This document shows positions 8,372 to 17,381 of a stretch of 64,000 nucleotides of DNA, piece by piece. Position 1 is the stretch's first letter. The number at the start of each line of letters is the position of its first letter. This DNA comes from CADEDH01 sp039029735 (GTDB lineage Bacteria; Actinomycetota; Acidimicrobiia; Acidimicrobiales; SZUA-35). The position numbers and the translations under genes were made by a program. The notes below the pieces were generated by a model that saw only the letters and a list, made by a program, of their open reading frames with translations, was not told the origin of the DNA and searched no databases. The stretch spans positions 1 through 64,000 of the forward strand of contig JBCCFL010000026.1 of NCBI GenBank assembly GCA_039029735.1, read 5' to 3'.

Positions 8372-10575
8372 CGCTCGCTCCCGTTCTGGCCGCCGTCGTG
8401 CGAACCGTTGGCTCGATACCCGTTGGGATGCGCGCCGGGAGCAGCGGCCGTGTCGGGGTCCAAGCCGGAGCCAGGGTCGGCGTCGGAGCCGGGGTCGGCG
8501 TCGGAGTGGGAGCCGGGGCCGGAGTGGGAGCCGGGGCCGGAGTGGGAGCCGGGGCCGGGGTCGGAGTCGGTGTCGGAGTCGCCGAAGCCCGCAACGATGT
8601 CGGCGTAGCGGGGCTCGGTGGCCAGCAGCTGGCGGTGGGTGCCCGTAGCGGCCACTCGGCCCTCGTCGATGAGCACCACCCGATCGGCGAGGGCGATCGT
8701 GGACAGCCGCTGGGCGATGATGATCGTGGTGCGCTCGGCCATTCGCGCTCGGAGGGCGTCGTGGATCATCGCCTCCACCTGCACGTCGATCGCGCTGGTG
8801 GCGTCATCGAGAACGAGGATCCGAGGATTGGCCAGCAGCGTGCGGGCGATCGACACCCGCTGGCGCTGACCGCCTGACAATGTGTAGCCCCGCTCGCCGA
8901 CCACCTCGTCGTAGCCGTCCGGCAGATCGGTGATGAAGCCGTGGGCCTGGGCGTCACGGGCGGCCGCCTCGATCAGGGGGTCGAGGTGGGACGGGTCGTC
9001 GGCCCGTTCCTCATCGGGCTCGGCCACGAGCTGGGGCCGGGCGTAGGCGATGTTCTCCGCCAACGACACCGAGAACAGGAACGGGTCGTCGGCCACGATG
9101 CCGACAGCGGCGCGGAGACTGGCCTGGGTGAGGTCGCGGATGTCGTGGCCGTCGATGGTCACGGCGCCATCGCCCACGTCGTAGAAGCGGGCGAGCAGCC
9201 GCCCCACGGTTGACTTGCCGCTCCCGGTTCGACCGACGAGCGCCACCGACTCGCCCGCCTCGATCCGCAGCGACAACCCTCGCAGCACCGGTGGGGCCAC
9301 GGCCTCGTTGTCGGCCTCGCTTTCGGCTTCGTTGTCGGCCGCGTTTACGGCCGCGTCATCGGCCGCGTTGTCGGCCTCTTTCTCAGCCGCGTTGACGGCC
9401 GCGTCATCGGCCTCTTTCTCAGGCGCGTTGTCGGTGTCGCCAGGGTCGGCCGGGGGTGCCAGCGGGGCGTAGGCGAAGTGCACGTCGTCGAACACCACCG
9501 TGCCCACCGGATTGACGAGATCCATGGCGTCGGGGCGGTCGACGATCTCTGGTTGCTCGTCGAGCACCTCGTAGATCCGGCCGGCCGAGGCCCGAGCCCG
9601 CTGGGAGAAGATGAGGAACAGCCCGAGCGTACGGAACGGCACCTGGAGCAGCAGCACGTAGGCCGAGAAGGCGAACAGCGTGCCTTCGGTGATCTCGTCC
9701 TGGATCACCAGCCAGCCACCGTAGACGAGCACGAGGAGGGTGCCGACACGGGGCAGGTTCTCGATCAAGGGGTTGTAGCGGGCCCGCGCCTCGATGGTTC
9801 GAATACCCGACCAACGCAGACGAGTGGCGGCACGGGCCAGCTCGTTCACCTGGCTGCGTTCAGCGGCGAACGACTGCACCACCCGCACGCCGTTGATGTT
9901 CTCGTCAACCTGGGTTGCGATCTCGGCCGTTCGGGCCTGCACGATCCACGAGAGCGGGAACACGTCCTGGCGCAGTCGGTGACCGAGGAGGTAGACGCCG
10001 GGCAGCGGGAGCAGCGCCACGAGCGTGAGCCACACGTGGATCGACAACATGTACACCAAGGCCGTGACGAACATGACACCCGTCATCGAGATGATCGGGG
10101 CGAACACGAGGAACAACTGGACCGAGCGAATGTCGGAATTGGCCCGCGAGATCACCTGCCCCGACTGCGTTCGGTCATAGAACGAGAACGACATCTGGTT
10201 GAGGTGGTCGTAGAGCAACACTCGGAGATCAGTGTCGATCTCGAACGCCATCCGGTAGAGGCCATAGCGATACCCGAACGTGAGGAGCGCCCGACCAACA
10301 CCGAGCACGAGCACGGCAATGACGAATGGAGTGAGCTCCGCCGATCGCTCGGTGAGCGCCTGATCGATCGCCGCCCGGATCACGGCCGGGATTGCGACCT
10401 GGGCGACCATCGCCACGAGGGCGAGCGCAAGCGATCCGAGCAGCAGCACGCGATGCGACCAGACGATGGGCGCGAGGCGACCAAGCCAGCTCTTCGTCGT
10501 GTCGGGATCGATTCCGGCCCGGGGAGGTGGATACCGCCGGGCAACGGCGACCGGCTCGAAAGCCGTCGCCGTCAA
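8368..10575 (-). CDS. ABC exporter half-transporter, degenerate-site subunit
   Basis: This 735-residue partner has a transmembrane domain at about 35-330 and a nucleotide-binding domain at about 357-665. Walker A GRTGSGKST (448-456) and signature LSGGQ (566-570) are canonical. Three catalytic positions are altered: the Q-loop reads IVADDPFLF, the Walker B glutamate is Asp591 (ILVLDDATS) and the switch histidine is Gln622 (IIAQRL). In the heterodimer one ATP site is therefore degenerate and one is complete, as in the TM287/288 and TmrAB class. Two low-complexity additions are unusual: an acidic Ala/Asp/Glu insert (about 372-427) between the first NBD strands, and a C-terminal Ser/Gly/Asp/Pro tail (about 666-735). 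The gene overlaps both neighbours by four bases. Confidence 0.9.
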   Translation of the reverse strand: MTATAFEPVAVARRYPPPRAGIDPDTTKSWLGRLAPIVWSHRVLLLGSLALALVAMVAQVAIPAVIRAAIDQALTERSAELTPFVIAVLVLGVGRALLTFGYRYGLYRMAFEIDTDLRVLLYDHLNQMSFSFYDRTQSGQVISRANSDIRSVQLFLVFAPIISMTGVMFVTALVYMLSIHVWLTLVALLPLPGVYLLGHRLRQDVFPLSWIVQARTAEIATQVDENINGVRVVQSFAAERSQVNELARAATRLRWSGIRTIEARARYNPLIENLPRVGTLLVLVYGGWLVIQDEITEGTLFAFSAYVLLLQVPFRTLGLFLIFSQRARASAGRIYEVLDEQPEIVDRPDAMDLVNPVGTVVFDDVHFAYAPLAPPADPGDTDNAPEKEADDAAVNAAEKEADNAADDAAVNAADNEAESEADNEAVAPPVLRGLSLRIEAGESVALVGRTGSGKSTVGRLLARFYDVGDGAVTIDGHDIRDLTQASLRAAVGIVADDPFLFSVSLAENIAYARPQLVAEPDEERADDPSHLDPLIEAAARDAQAHGFITDLPDGYDEVVGERGYTLSGGQRQRVSIARTLLANPRILVLDDATSAIDVQVEAMIHDALRARMAERTTIIIAQRLSTIALADRVVLIDEGRVAATGTHRQLLATEPRYADIVAGFGDSDTDSDPGPGSHSGPGSHSGPGSHSDADPGSDADPGSGLDPDTAAAPGAHPNGYRANGSHDGGQNGSER
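8466..8590 (-). repeat. Tandem low-complexity repeat in the ABC gene 3' end
   Basis: Repeats of ggagccggggccggagtg and ggagccggggtcggcgtc encode PGSHSG and DADPGS units of the C-terminal tail. The array is in frame with the gene on the minus strand. Confidence 0.75.
9295..9445 (-). repeat. Low-complexity repeat inserted in the nucleotide-binding domain
   Basis: Repeated gcgttgtcggcc and gcgtcatcggcc units encode an acidic Ala/Asp/Glu/Asn insert of about 55 residues between strand 2 and the Walker A loop of the ABC protein. The reading frame is kept across the array. Confidence 0.75.
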
Positions 10576-13226
10576 CTGGTGGACGGAGGCGCCGACCGGC
10601 CCTCGGAGGGTTGGACGATCACCACGCCGTCGCCGCTGAAGGCGAGCTGGAACAACTCACCGGTACCTCGGCCCACGAGCGCCTTCGCTTTGAAGTTGCT
10701 CACGATCGAGGTCGACAGCGAGGAGCTCCACGCCACGGCCGAGTCGGCGTCGGCCACGGTGGGGCGGTCGGTACGGAGCACGAGGGGATCGCCGTCAGTG
10801 GTGATGGCAACCCACCCGTGGCCTTCGAGCTTGGTGTTGAACAGCCCGTTGGCCATGATCCCAGCGCCGCTGATGCGCTCGATGTCCCAGTTCAGGGACG
10901 GTTCGAACGCCAGGATGTTGCGGCCGTTGATCGTGAGCCCTGCCCCTTCGAGATACACGATGTGCACCTGACGGGCACCGTCGGCCAGGAACAACTCACC
11001 CTGACCCGTGCACCGCATGAGCGGGAGGCCCTCGCCGGTCACCACCTTCTTGATGAGACGGTTCGCGCCGGACCCCTCGTAGTCGAAGTCGATGGCTCCC
11101 TGGTAGGCGACCATCGAACCCTGGCGGGCCATGACGTCGTTCCCGAGCACCACCTTGAGAAGCTTGCCGTTCTGCCGAGACACTCGCTGATCGGACGGGG
11201 CCTCGGCGTATCGCTCGTCGGTGAGCAGTTCAGTGCGAATACCGTCGAGCCCCGTGTGGCTGGCCACAGCGGCAGCGGGCGGTGGCACCGGCGCAGCGCC
11301 GGGGGCAGCCGGAGGCCCCACCGGAGGTGCGGGCGGGGGTGGCACCAGGCCGGGAGCGTCGGTGGCCGGACCCGGGCCGGCATAGGCCGCGGGAGGCGGC
11401 GGAGGTGGCACCGCACCGGCGGGAGGCGGTGGGATGAGCGCCGCAGCGTCGGGCACAGGGGCCACGGGGTCTGCGGCCGCCAGATCAGCGGCATCGCCAT
11501 CGGCTGCGACCACATCGGCGTCGACGTCGGCGGCCGCAATCTCGGTGGCGACATCATCGGTCAGGTCACCATCGAGGGCCAGGACCGAATCCACATCGGT
11601 GTCTTCGGCATCGAGATCGGTATCGAGATCGGAATCGACCGCATCCGCCTCGGCCTCAACGGCATCCGCTTCGACCTCAACGGCATCGGCATCCGCCTCG
11701 GCTTCGGCCTCATCGGCATCGGCATCGGCCGTCGCATCGTCGTCGACGCCAGCTTCGTCGCCCTCGGCCTCGGCCTCCGCTGCGGCGGCAACGAGATCAG
11801 CAGGATCGAGGTTGTCGACCCCGTCGGGAACGCCGAAATCGAGGGTTCCGTCGGCGGCCCGAGGCGTGCGGGCCCCCTCGTCGTCCCCGCCATCGCGTTC
11901 ACCGTCGGCACCGTGGAGCAGTTCGTCGAGGGCAGCTGCCGCATCGGAGGCACCGTTGGTGGCAGCGTCGCCATCACCGGGTGTCGGCACAGGCGGCGTC
12001 CCCGGGCGAACCCCGTCGTCGGCCGGCGGGGGATCGATCACGGGTGGCCCGGGAAGCATGGCCGTCTCTTCGGCGCGGGAATCGGCCGGAGGTGGTGGGA
12101 GCGCCGAGGGCGGTACGGCAGGCCGCACCGAGGCCGGCATGTCGAGCTCACCCGCAAGGGCCTGCATTTCGGCCTGGGTCATCGCCACGGTGTCGAGGTC
12201 GCCGTCCTCGTCGTCGAGATCGAGGGCCTGGGTGGCCTCGGCGTCGACATCAGCCATCTCGACGGTGCCCTCGTCGAGGTCGGGCATCGCCAGCGTGCCG
12301 CCATCGAGATCGGCGTCGACCGCGACGTCGGGCAGCTCGGATGGTGGGGGCGGGATCAACCGGCCCTCGTTCGCGGTGGGTGCCCCCGGCATCTCCGGCA
12401 CCTCGGCCGGCGGCGGCGGGATCAACCCGTCGGCCGGCGGTGGTGGTGGCGGCACGATGCCGGCTGCGGCCGCCGCAACATCGGCTGCGGGGCCAGGAGG
12501 GGGCGGGATCGCACCGGGAGATGCGCCCGGACCAGGGGGCGGCCCGACGGCCGCAGGGCCAGGGCCGGGGGGTGGAGCGGCGCTGGGGCCACCGGCCGCA
12601 GGAGCCGAGAGTGCTCCCGGCACAGGGCCGGGGCCGGGAGGTGGCGGCACTGCGGCACCGGGGCCAGGCGGCGGTGGGATGGCACCGGGGCCGGGGGGTG
12701 GCGGGATCGCAGCGGGCGCCCCCACGGCGGGCCCACCCGGGCCGGGCGGAGGCGGGACCAACGAATCCCCAGGGCCGGGGCCGAGCCCACTCTCAGGTGC
12801 GCCGTTCTGCGGAGGCGGAACCAACGAATCGCCAGGGCCCGGACCAGGACCGGCGTCCAGCCCCGGACCAGGAGGGGGCGGCGGCACGCGGTCGGCCTCG
12901 GGCTGCCCCAAGGCGGAAGGGATCGCCTGTGGTGGCGGCGGTGGTGTGTTGACGTCGGCGACCGGCCCGCTCGGAACGGCTTCTGGGGCCGACGGAACCG
13001 CCGCAGGTTCGGGAACGGCGCGCTGGGGCCGCTCGTCCCACACTGTGCCGACGGGGGCCTCTCGCCGGGGCTCAGGCGCCGACGCAGGGGCAGGAGGCGG
13101 CGGGGCCGGAGCAGGCGCAGGCGGAACGGGCCGAGTCTGCTCGGTCCACTGGGATCCGTTCCAGAAGCGCTCGGTATTCGGGCTCCCGGCCGGGTCCTCG
13201 TACCAGCCTGCAGGGGGATAAGACAT
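10572..13226 (-). CDS. DUF2510 - proline-rich/acidic linker - AIM24-family protein
   Basis: This 884-residue protein has three parts. Residues 1-30 are a DUF2510 motif (PPAGWYEDPAG...RFWNGSQWTEQT), common at the N-terminus of actinobacterial envelope proteins. About 600 residues of low-complexity sequence follow, with PPPPGPG blocks and then Asp/Glu/Ala-rich blocks. The C-terminal 230 or so residues match the AIM24 family, a beta-roll fold known from a mitochondrial biogenesis factor and bacterial TerD-like proteins of unclear role. There is no signal peptide or transmembrane segment. The stop overlaps the start of the degenerate ABC subunit by four bases, so the three proteins are probably made together. 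A scaffold or membrane-associated regulator of the exporter is an inference. Confidence 0.8.
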   Translation of the reverse strand: MSYPPAGWYEDPAGSPNTERFWNGSQWTEQTRPVPPAPAPAPPPPAPASAPEPRREAPVGTVWDERPQRAVPEPAAVPSAPEAVPSGPVADVNTPPPPPQAIPSALGQPEADRVPPPPPGPGLDAGPGPGPGDSLVPPPQNGAPESGLGPGPGDSLVPPPPGPGGPAVGAPAAIPPPPGPGAIPPPPGPGAAVPPPPGPGPVPGALSAPAAGGPSAAPPPGPGPAAVGPPPGPGASPGAIPPPPGPAADVAAAAAGIVPPPPPPADGLIPPPPAEVPEMPGAPTANEGRLIPPPPSELPDVAVDADLDGGTLAMPDLDEGTVEMADVDAEATQALDLDDEDGDLDTVAMTQAEMQALAGELDMPASVRPAVPPSALPPPPADSRAEETAMLPGPPVIDPPPADDGVRPGTPPVPTPGDGDAATNGASDAAAALDELLHGADGERDGGDDEGARTPRAADGTLDFGVPDGVDNLDPADLVAAAAEAEAEGDEAGVDDDATADADADEAEAEADADAVEVEADAVEAEADAVDSDLDTDLDAEDTDVDSVLALDGDLTDDVATEIAAADVDADVVAADGDAADLAAADPVAPVPDAAALIPPPPAGAVPPPPPPAAYAGPGPATDAPGLVPPPPAPPVGPPAAPGAAPVPPPAAAVASHTGLDGIRTELLTDERYAEAPSDQRVSRQNGKLLKVVLGNDVMARQGSMVAYQGAIDFDYEGSGANRLIKKVVTGEGLPLMRCTGQGELFLADGARQVHIVYLEGAGLTINGRNILAFEPSLNWDIERISGAGIMANGLFNTKLEGHGWVAITTDGDPLVLRTDRPTVADADSAVAWSSSLSTSIVSNFKAKALVGRGTGELFQLAFSGDGVVIVQPSEGRSAPPSTS

Positions 13227-13286
13227 AAGGCGGAGACTAGCCAGTCAGCGGGAACGATGCCCCGTCGGTGACAGGTGCCCGCCCCG

Positions 13287-14363
13287 TCAGCCGAGCTCTG
13301 CGGCCCGGGCCGCCGCGAGATCGATCGTGGCGAGCATGCGCTCCCTGAGCGCCGGCACGTCTACGCCCTCGGTGCTCTTCTTTCCCTGCACGTACCGGGC
13401 GTACACCCCGTGGAGAATGCAGGCCGTCTTGAAGTAGTTGAACGCTCGGTAATAATCGAGCGACGAGAGGTCGGCCCCGGTGATCGACGCGTAGTGGTCG
13501 GCCAGCGCATCACGCCGAGCGAAGCCCGGGGCGGTCGTGGCCGTTTCGTGCGACACCACCACCTCATCGTCGGGGTCGCTCCAGCCGTTGAGGGCATAGG
13601 CGAAGTCGGCGAGCGGGTCGCCGAGGGTCGCGATCTCCCAGTCGAGCACCGCGCTCACCCGGCCGGTGCGATCGAGCATGCAGTTGTGAAGGCCGAAATC
13701 GCCGTGCACCACCCGACCAGGGCCCTGTTCGGGGATGCGATCCGACAACAAGGCGTGGAGCTCGTGGATGCGCTGGTCGTCGAGCGACGCGTCCTCCTTG
13801 GAGGCGTTCCACGAGCCGTACCAGGTCTTGAGCTGGCGAGCCACGTACCCGTCGCGCCGCCCGAGCTCGCCGAGGCCGACGTCGTCGGGGTCGATCGAGT
13901 GCAGTGCCGCCAGGGTCTCCATGAACGACCGGCCAACCTGGTCGCGAGCATCGACACTCAGCCACTCCTCCACCGCCTCGGCGGTGTACATCGCCCGCCC
14001 CTCAACTTCGCTCATCACGTAGAACAAGGCACCAGTGACGTCGAGGTCCTCGCAGAGGCCCAGCGCCGTGGGCACTGGCACCGCTGTTGGACCGAGGCCG
14101 CTGATCAACGCGTACTCACGGCGCATGTCGTGGGCCTTGGGGAGCAACTCGCCGAGCGGCGGGCGCCGGATCACGGCGCGGGCCCCATCCGAGGCCACCA
14201 GGAGGTAGGTGAGGTTGGAGTGGCCACCTTCGAGCTGCTGCCACTCGAACGGCCCGTGGAGTACGTCGACGTTGTCGGCGATCCAGGCCTCGACGGCGGG
14301 CCGGTCGTAGCCGGGCGTGTCGGCGTCACCCGCGCCGACGTCGTCGGATGCCGTGTCAGCCAT
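13287..14363 (-). CDS. APH/choline-kinase-fold phosphotransferase
   Basis: This 358-residue protein has the aminoglycoside phosphotransferase fold. The N-lobe contains GGHSNLTYLL and a lysine- or arginine-bearing strand (AVIRRPP). The catalytic loop is VVHGDFGLHNCML (HGDxxxxN), followed by AVLDWEIATLGDPLADFAY, which supplies the metal-binding Asp. The RRPPLG and GDPLADFAY wording is typical of the subgroup related to the ACAD10/ACAD11 N-terminal kinase domains in actinobacterial fatty-acid and steroid gene clusters, so a hydroxyacyl or other small-molecule substrate is more likely than an antibiotic. It lies 41 bases after the tandem hydrolase and 60 before the DUF2510-AIM24 gene, all on the same strand. 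Confidence 0.75.
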   Translation of the reverse strand: MADTASDDVGAGDADTPGYDRPAVEAWIADNVDVLHGPFEWQQLEGGHSNLTYLLVASDGARAVIRRPPLGELLPKAHDMRREYALISGLGPTAVPVPTALGLCEDLDVTGALFYVMSEVEGRAMYTAEAVEEWLSVDARDQVGRSFMETLAALHSIDPDDVGLGELGRRDGYVARQLKTWYGSWNASKEDASLDDQRIHELHALLSDRIPEQGPGRVVHGDFGLHNCMLDRTGRVSAVLDWEIATLGDPLADFAYALNGWSDPDDEVVVSHETATTAPGFARRDALADHYASITGADLSSLDYYRAFNYFKTACILHGVYARYVQGKKSTEGVDVPALRERMLATIDLAAARAAELG

Positions 14364-14404
14364 TGGATGTCTCCCTGGTCAGCGTGGGCCGGACCGGCCC
14401 GACG

Positions 14405-16054
14405 CTAGCGACGAGCACCGAACCAGGACAAGATCGACGCCGCCACCGCCGCCGGCTGCTCGGGCAGCAGCGCATGGCCGGCCTGGGGTACGTCCACGAG
14501 GGTGACGAGGTCGGGCTGGGCCGACGACATGCGACGGGCGTTGTCGGGTGGCACGATCCGGTCGAACTCGGGTTGGAGCAACAGCACCGGGTGCTGGAGC
14601 TTGGCCCAGAGCTGCTCGGGTTCGATGTGGCGCTCGGCCTCGGCCTGGGCGAACGCCGTTTGCAGGTGCCAGCCCCCCACCCACACCACCGGGTCGTTCC
14701 CCTCGGCAAAGAGGGCCAGAGCGACGGCCTCGAGGTGCTCTTCGGCGCTCAGCTCCGGGATGAAGATCCGGCGCAACGCCGTTGCAGGCTCGGATGCTGC
14801 TGCCACCGGACCAGGCGGAGCAAGGAGCACCAGCGACGACACCAGATCTGGGTAGCGGGCCGCTAGCACCTGCCCGATCTGCGCGCCGAAGTCGTGCCCG
14901 ATCACCGCAGCCGAGCCCCCGAACGAGGCGATCACCGCGGCCACGTCGTCGGCGAAGCGGTCCATGGTGAGGTCGACGAGCACCGCAGAGGTTCCGCCGA
15001 CACCGCGGGGCTGGGGCCGCAGCACCTGGTATCCCTCGCGGGCAAGGCGATCCGAGAGGTCCTCGAAGTCCTCTGCGCCGCGCCCGAGCGATGGGAGCAT
15101 CACGATCTTCGGGCCGTCGCCCTGGACCAGCACGGTGATCGAGGCGTCGCCGACGTCCACCGAGCGTGACCGGCGGTACCCGGCCCGCTCCTCCAGCTCC
15201 CGAACCCGGGTGGCGAAGGTCTCGAGTTCGACAATCGACTCGAACGAGGTGGCGTCGTCGCTGCCGAGCACACGACCAGCGAAGCGAAGGGCATCACTCA
15301 CCCGGCCACCGACGCTCGGCCCCACGTGGTTGGCCCCTCGCACCTGGCGGTACTCGTGTGACAGACCCAGATCGAACAACTCGCGGTGCAACAGCTCGGT
15401 TCCGTAGTGGGCATGGAACTGGTCGCCGTCGCCGCACTCGAGGTAGATGGCGAGGCCCGACGCGGCGATGGCGGTGGCGTTGCGCCCTGCGAGCACGGGC
15501 GGGTGGTTGTCTTCCCAGAAGCTCACGTCGAGTGGATCGCCGAAGAGTTGGGCCCGGATCTTGGCTGGGAGATGCACCTGATCTCGCCGAGTCACCCGGT
15601 CGGCATCGAGCGATGCCTCCATGGTGGGTTCCACCGCCATCACGGCCTCGAAGCGGTCGGGGTGCTTGAACGCGAGCCGCAGGGCGGCGACGGCGCCGAT
15701 CGAGATCCCGCCAACGAGCAGCGGGCCCTCGGCTTCGGTTTCGGCCCGCAGGTGGGGGATGAACTCGTCGAGCAGGAAGGTCTCCCACTTCTCGGATCCG
15801 TCGACGCGGTCGAGGTAGAACGACCACCCGGCACTGGGCGTTGCCACCGCCATCTCGGGGAGCGACTTGTCTTGCCAGCAGGCGGCGAACTGAGGCCGGC
15901 ACGACTCCAGGAAGCGGGCCGATCCACCCCCACCGTGCAGCCACAACAGGAGGGGCAGCTCGGCTCCATCGGCCGGCTCACCGCCCGATCGCAGTACCGC
16001 ATAGTCGACCGGGCTCGGTACCAGGTCGGACTCAAGGCGCCCCTGCTCCAACAT
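14405..16054 (-). CDS. Tandem alpha/beta hydrolase (esterase-like + Asp-nucleophile hydrolase domains)
   Basis: This 549-residue protein contains two alpha/beta-hydrolase domains. The first (about 1-270) resembles esterase D/PHB-depolymerase-like enzymes, with an oxyanion-type LLLWLHGGGG, a serine elbow GGISIGAVAAL and a late His in GANHVGPS. The second (about 290-549) resembles epoxide hydrolase or haloalkane dehalogenase relatives, with the nucleophile elbow VIGHDFGAQIG placing Asp where Ser usually sits, and the His in AGHALLPEQ. The frame remains open to 16123, but ATG 16054 gives a sensible N-terminus and leaves 99 bases for promoters towards the divergent oxidoreductase. Two full hydrolases in one chain is uncommon; sequential action on one substrate is an inference. 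Confidence 0.75.
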   Translation of the reverse strand: MLEQGRLESDLVPSPVDYAVLRSGGEPADGAELPLLLWLHGGGGSARFLESCRPQFAACWQDKSLPEMAVATPSAGWSFYLDRVDGSEKWETFLLDEFIPHLRAETEAEGPLLVGGISIGAVAALRLAFKHPDRFEAVMAVEPTMEASLDADRVTRRDQVHLPAKIRAQLFGDPLDVSFWEDNHPPVLAGRNATAIAASGLAIYLECGDGDQFHAHYGTELLHRELFDLGLSHEYRQVRGANHVGPSVGGRVSDALRFAGRVLGSDDATSFESIVELETFATRVRELEERAGYRRSRSVDVGDASITVLVQGDGPKIVMLPSLGRGAEDFEDLSDRLAREGYQVLRPQPRGVGGTSAVLVDLTMDRFADDVAAVIASFGGSAAVIGHDFGAQIGQVLAARYPDLVSSLVLLAPPGPVAAASEPATALRRIFIPELSAEEHLEAVALALFAEGNDPVVWVGGWHLQTAFAQAEAERHIEPEQLWAKLQHPVLLLQPEFDRIVPPDNARRMSSAQPDLVTLVDVPQAGHALLPEQPAAVAASILSWFGARR

Positions 16055-16153
16055 CACGGCCCATGGTAGATCGCCCCCAGGGCCGCGGACCGACCGGTCA
16101 TGACACCGCATGCGCCTTGTCACCCGACGAAGGACCAGAGCTACCGTGGGCCG

Positions 16154-17191
16154 ATGCGTATCAGTACCACCATCGGATTCGGCGGCGACCCCGATCGCCT
16201 CGCCCAGCAGGCCCGCGACCTGGAGTCGGCGGGGGTAGACCTGCTCTGGGGCGGCGAGATCTACGGTTTCGACCTGACGTCCACCTTGGCGTTTCTCGCC
16301 GGTGCGACAGAACGGGTGCAGTTGATGACGGGAATCGTGCCCGTGTACTCCCGGAGCCCGGCGCTCATCGCCCAGACGGCGGCCACGATCGATGCGCTGT
16401 CGAAGGGGCGATTCGTGCTGGGCCTGGGCACGTCAGGCCCCCAGGTGATCGAGGGATGGCACGGCGTTCCGTTCACCAAGCCGCTCGCTCGCACCCGAGA
16501 CACCATCGAGATCTGCCGAAAGGTGTGGAGTGGCGATCGCGTGGTGCACGAAGGCAATGCCTTCTCCCTTCCACTTCCCGAGGGTGAGGGCAGCGGCCTC
16601 GGGAAGCCACTCAAGTTCATGAATAAGCCGCTCAGGCAGGACATTCCGATCGTGGTGGCCGCAATTGGCCCGAAGAACGTGGAAATGACAGCCGAGCTGG
16701 CACATGGGTGGCAGCCGATACATTTTGTCCCAGATCGCTTCAACGACGTGTGGGGCGATTCGCTGAAAGCAGGCCGTTCCCGCCGGTCGAGCGACCTTCC
16801 GCCGCTGGAGATCATTGCGGGCGGGCCTGTGGCCATCGGCGATGGCCCAGAAGTGCAAGAAGCACGAGAAGCCGCTCGGGCCCACATTGCGTTCTATGTA
16901 GGGGGGATGGGCGCTCGCAACAAGAATTTCTACAACGATCTGTTCCGCCGGTACGGGTGGGAAGAAGAGGCCGAGAAGATACAAACGCTATTTCTCGACG
17001 GTCACCGCAAGGAAGCTACTGCTGCGGTACCTGACGAATATCTGGACGTGGCCACGCTCTGTGGGCCCGAAGGCCACGTTCGTGAGCGATTGAGCGTGTA
17101 CAAAGAAGTGGGAATCACATATCTCAACGTGGAGCCACACGGTGCTGACCCCTTGGGCACCATCGAAAAGGTCCGGGCTTGGATCGAATAA
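16154..17191 (+). CDS. LLM-class (probably F420-dependent) oxidoreductase
   Basis: This 345-residue TIM-barrel protein belongs to the luciferase-like monooxygenase family. N-terminal MRISTTIGFGGDPDRL and the central RVQLMTGIVPVYSRSPALIAQTAATIDALSKGRF are typical of the F420-dependent actinobacterial group that includes methylene-tetrahydromethanopterin-reductase-like enzymes. The long C-terminus (GPEGHVRERLSVYKEVGITYL) also fits. The substrate is unknown. ATG 16154 is preferred over the upstream in-frame ATG 16100 because it starts at the first beta strand. The 3' half uses more AT-rich codons (ATA, AAT, GAA) than its neighbours, which may point to a different history. Confidence 0.85.
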   Translation: MRISTTIGFGGDPDRLAQQARDLESAGVDLLWGGEIYGFDLTSTLAFLAGATERVQLMTGIVPVYSRSPALIAQTAATIDALSKGRFVLGLGTSGPQVIEGWHGVPFTKPLARTRDTIEICRKVWSGDRVVHEGNAFSLPLPEGEGSGLGKPLKFMNKPLRQDIPIVVAAIGPKNVEMTAELAHGWQPIHFVPDRFNDVWGDSLKAGRSRRSSDLPPLEIIAGGPVAIGDGPEVQEAREAARAHIAFYVGGMGARNKNFYNDLFRRYGWEEEAEKIQTLFLDGHRKEATAAVPDEYLDVATLCGPEGHVRERLSVYKEVGITYLNVEPHGADPLGTIEKVRAWIE

Positions 17192-17381
17192 GGCTGATCT
17201 GACCTCTTAGTCTCTTCAGTGGGCCGGTTCCTTCGCATGGTTGGGGCCAATTCTCGGCATGAGTTTCGGGCAAATATCGTGCTATGGTGCGGTTACCAAT
17301 AACTCATAGCTCGGCGAATTCGGATGCAGGGCGGACATCCAACAGGCGGGCCACGAGAACCAAGGGAGATAGTCCAACGCG

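Noticed and set aside
8466..9445. Possible mobile-element or VNTR insertions breaking the ABC gene
   Set aside because: The reading frame continues through both arrays and all downstream NBD motifs are present.
10392..13271. Long plus-strand open frames (959 and 595 residues) opposite the DUF2510-AIM24 gene
   Set aside because: They mirror the repetitive GC-rich coding sequence on the minus strand, give Gly/Arg- or Ser-rich nonsense and have no recognisable domain.
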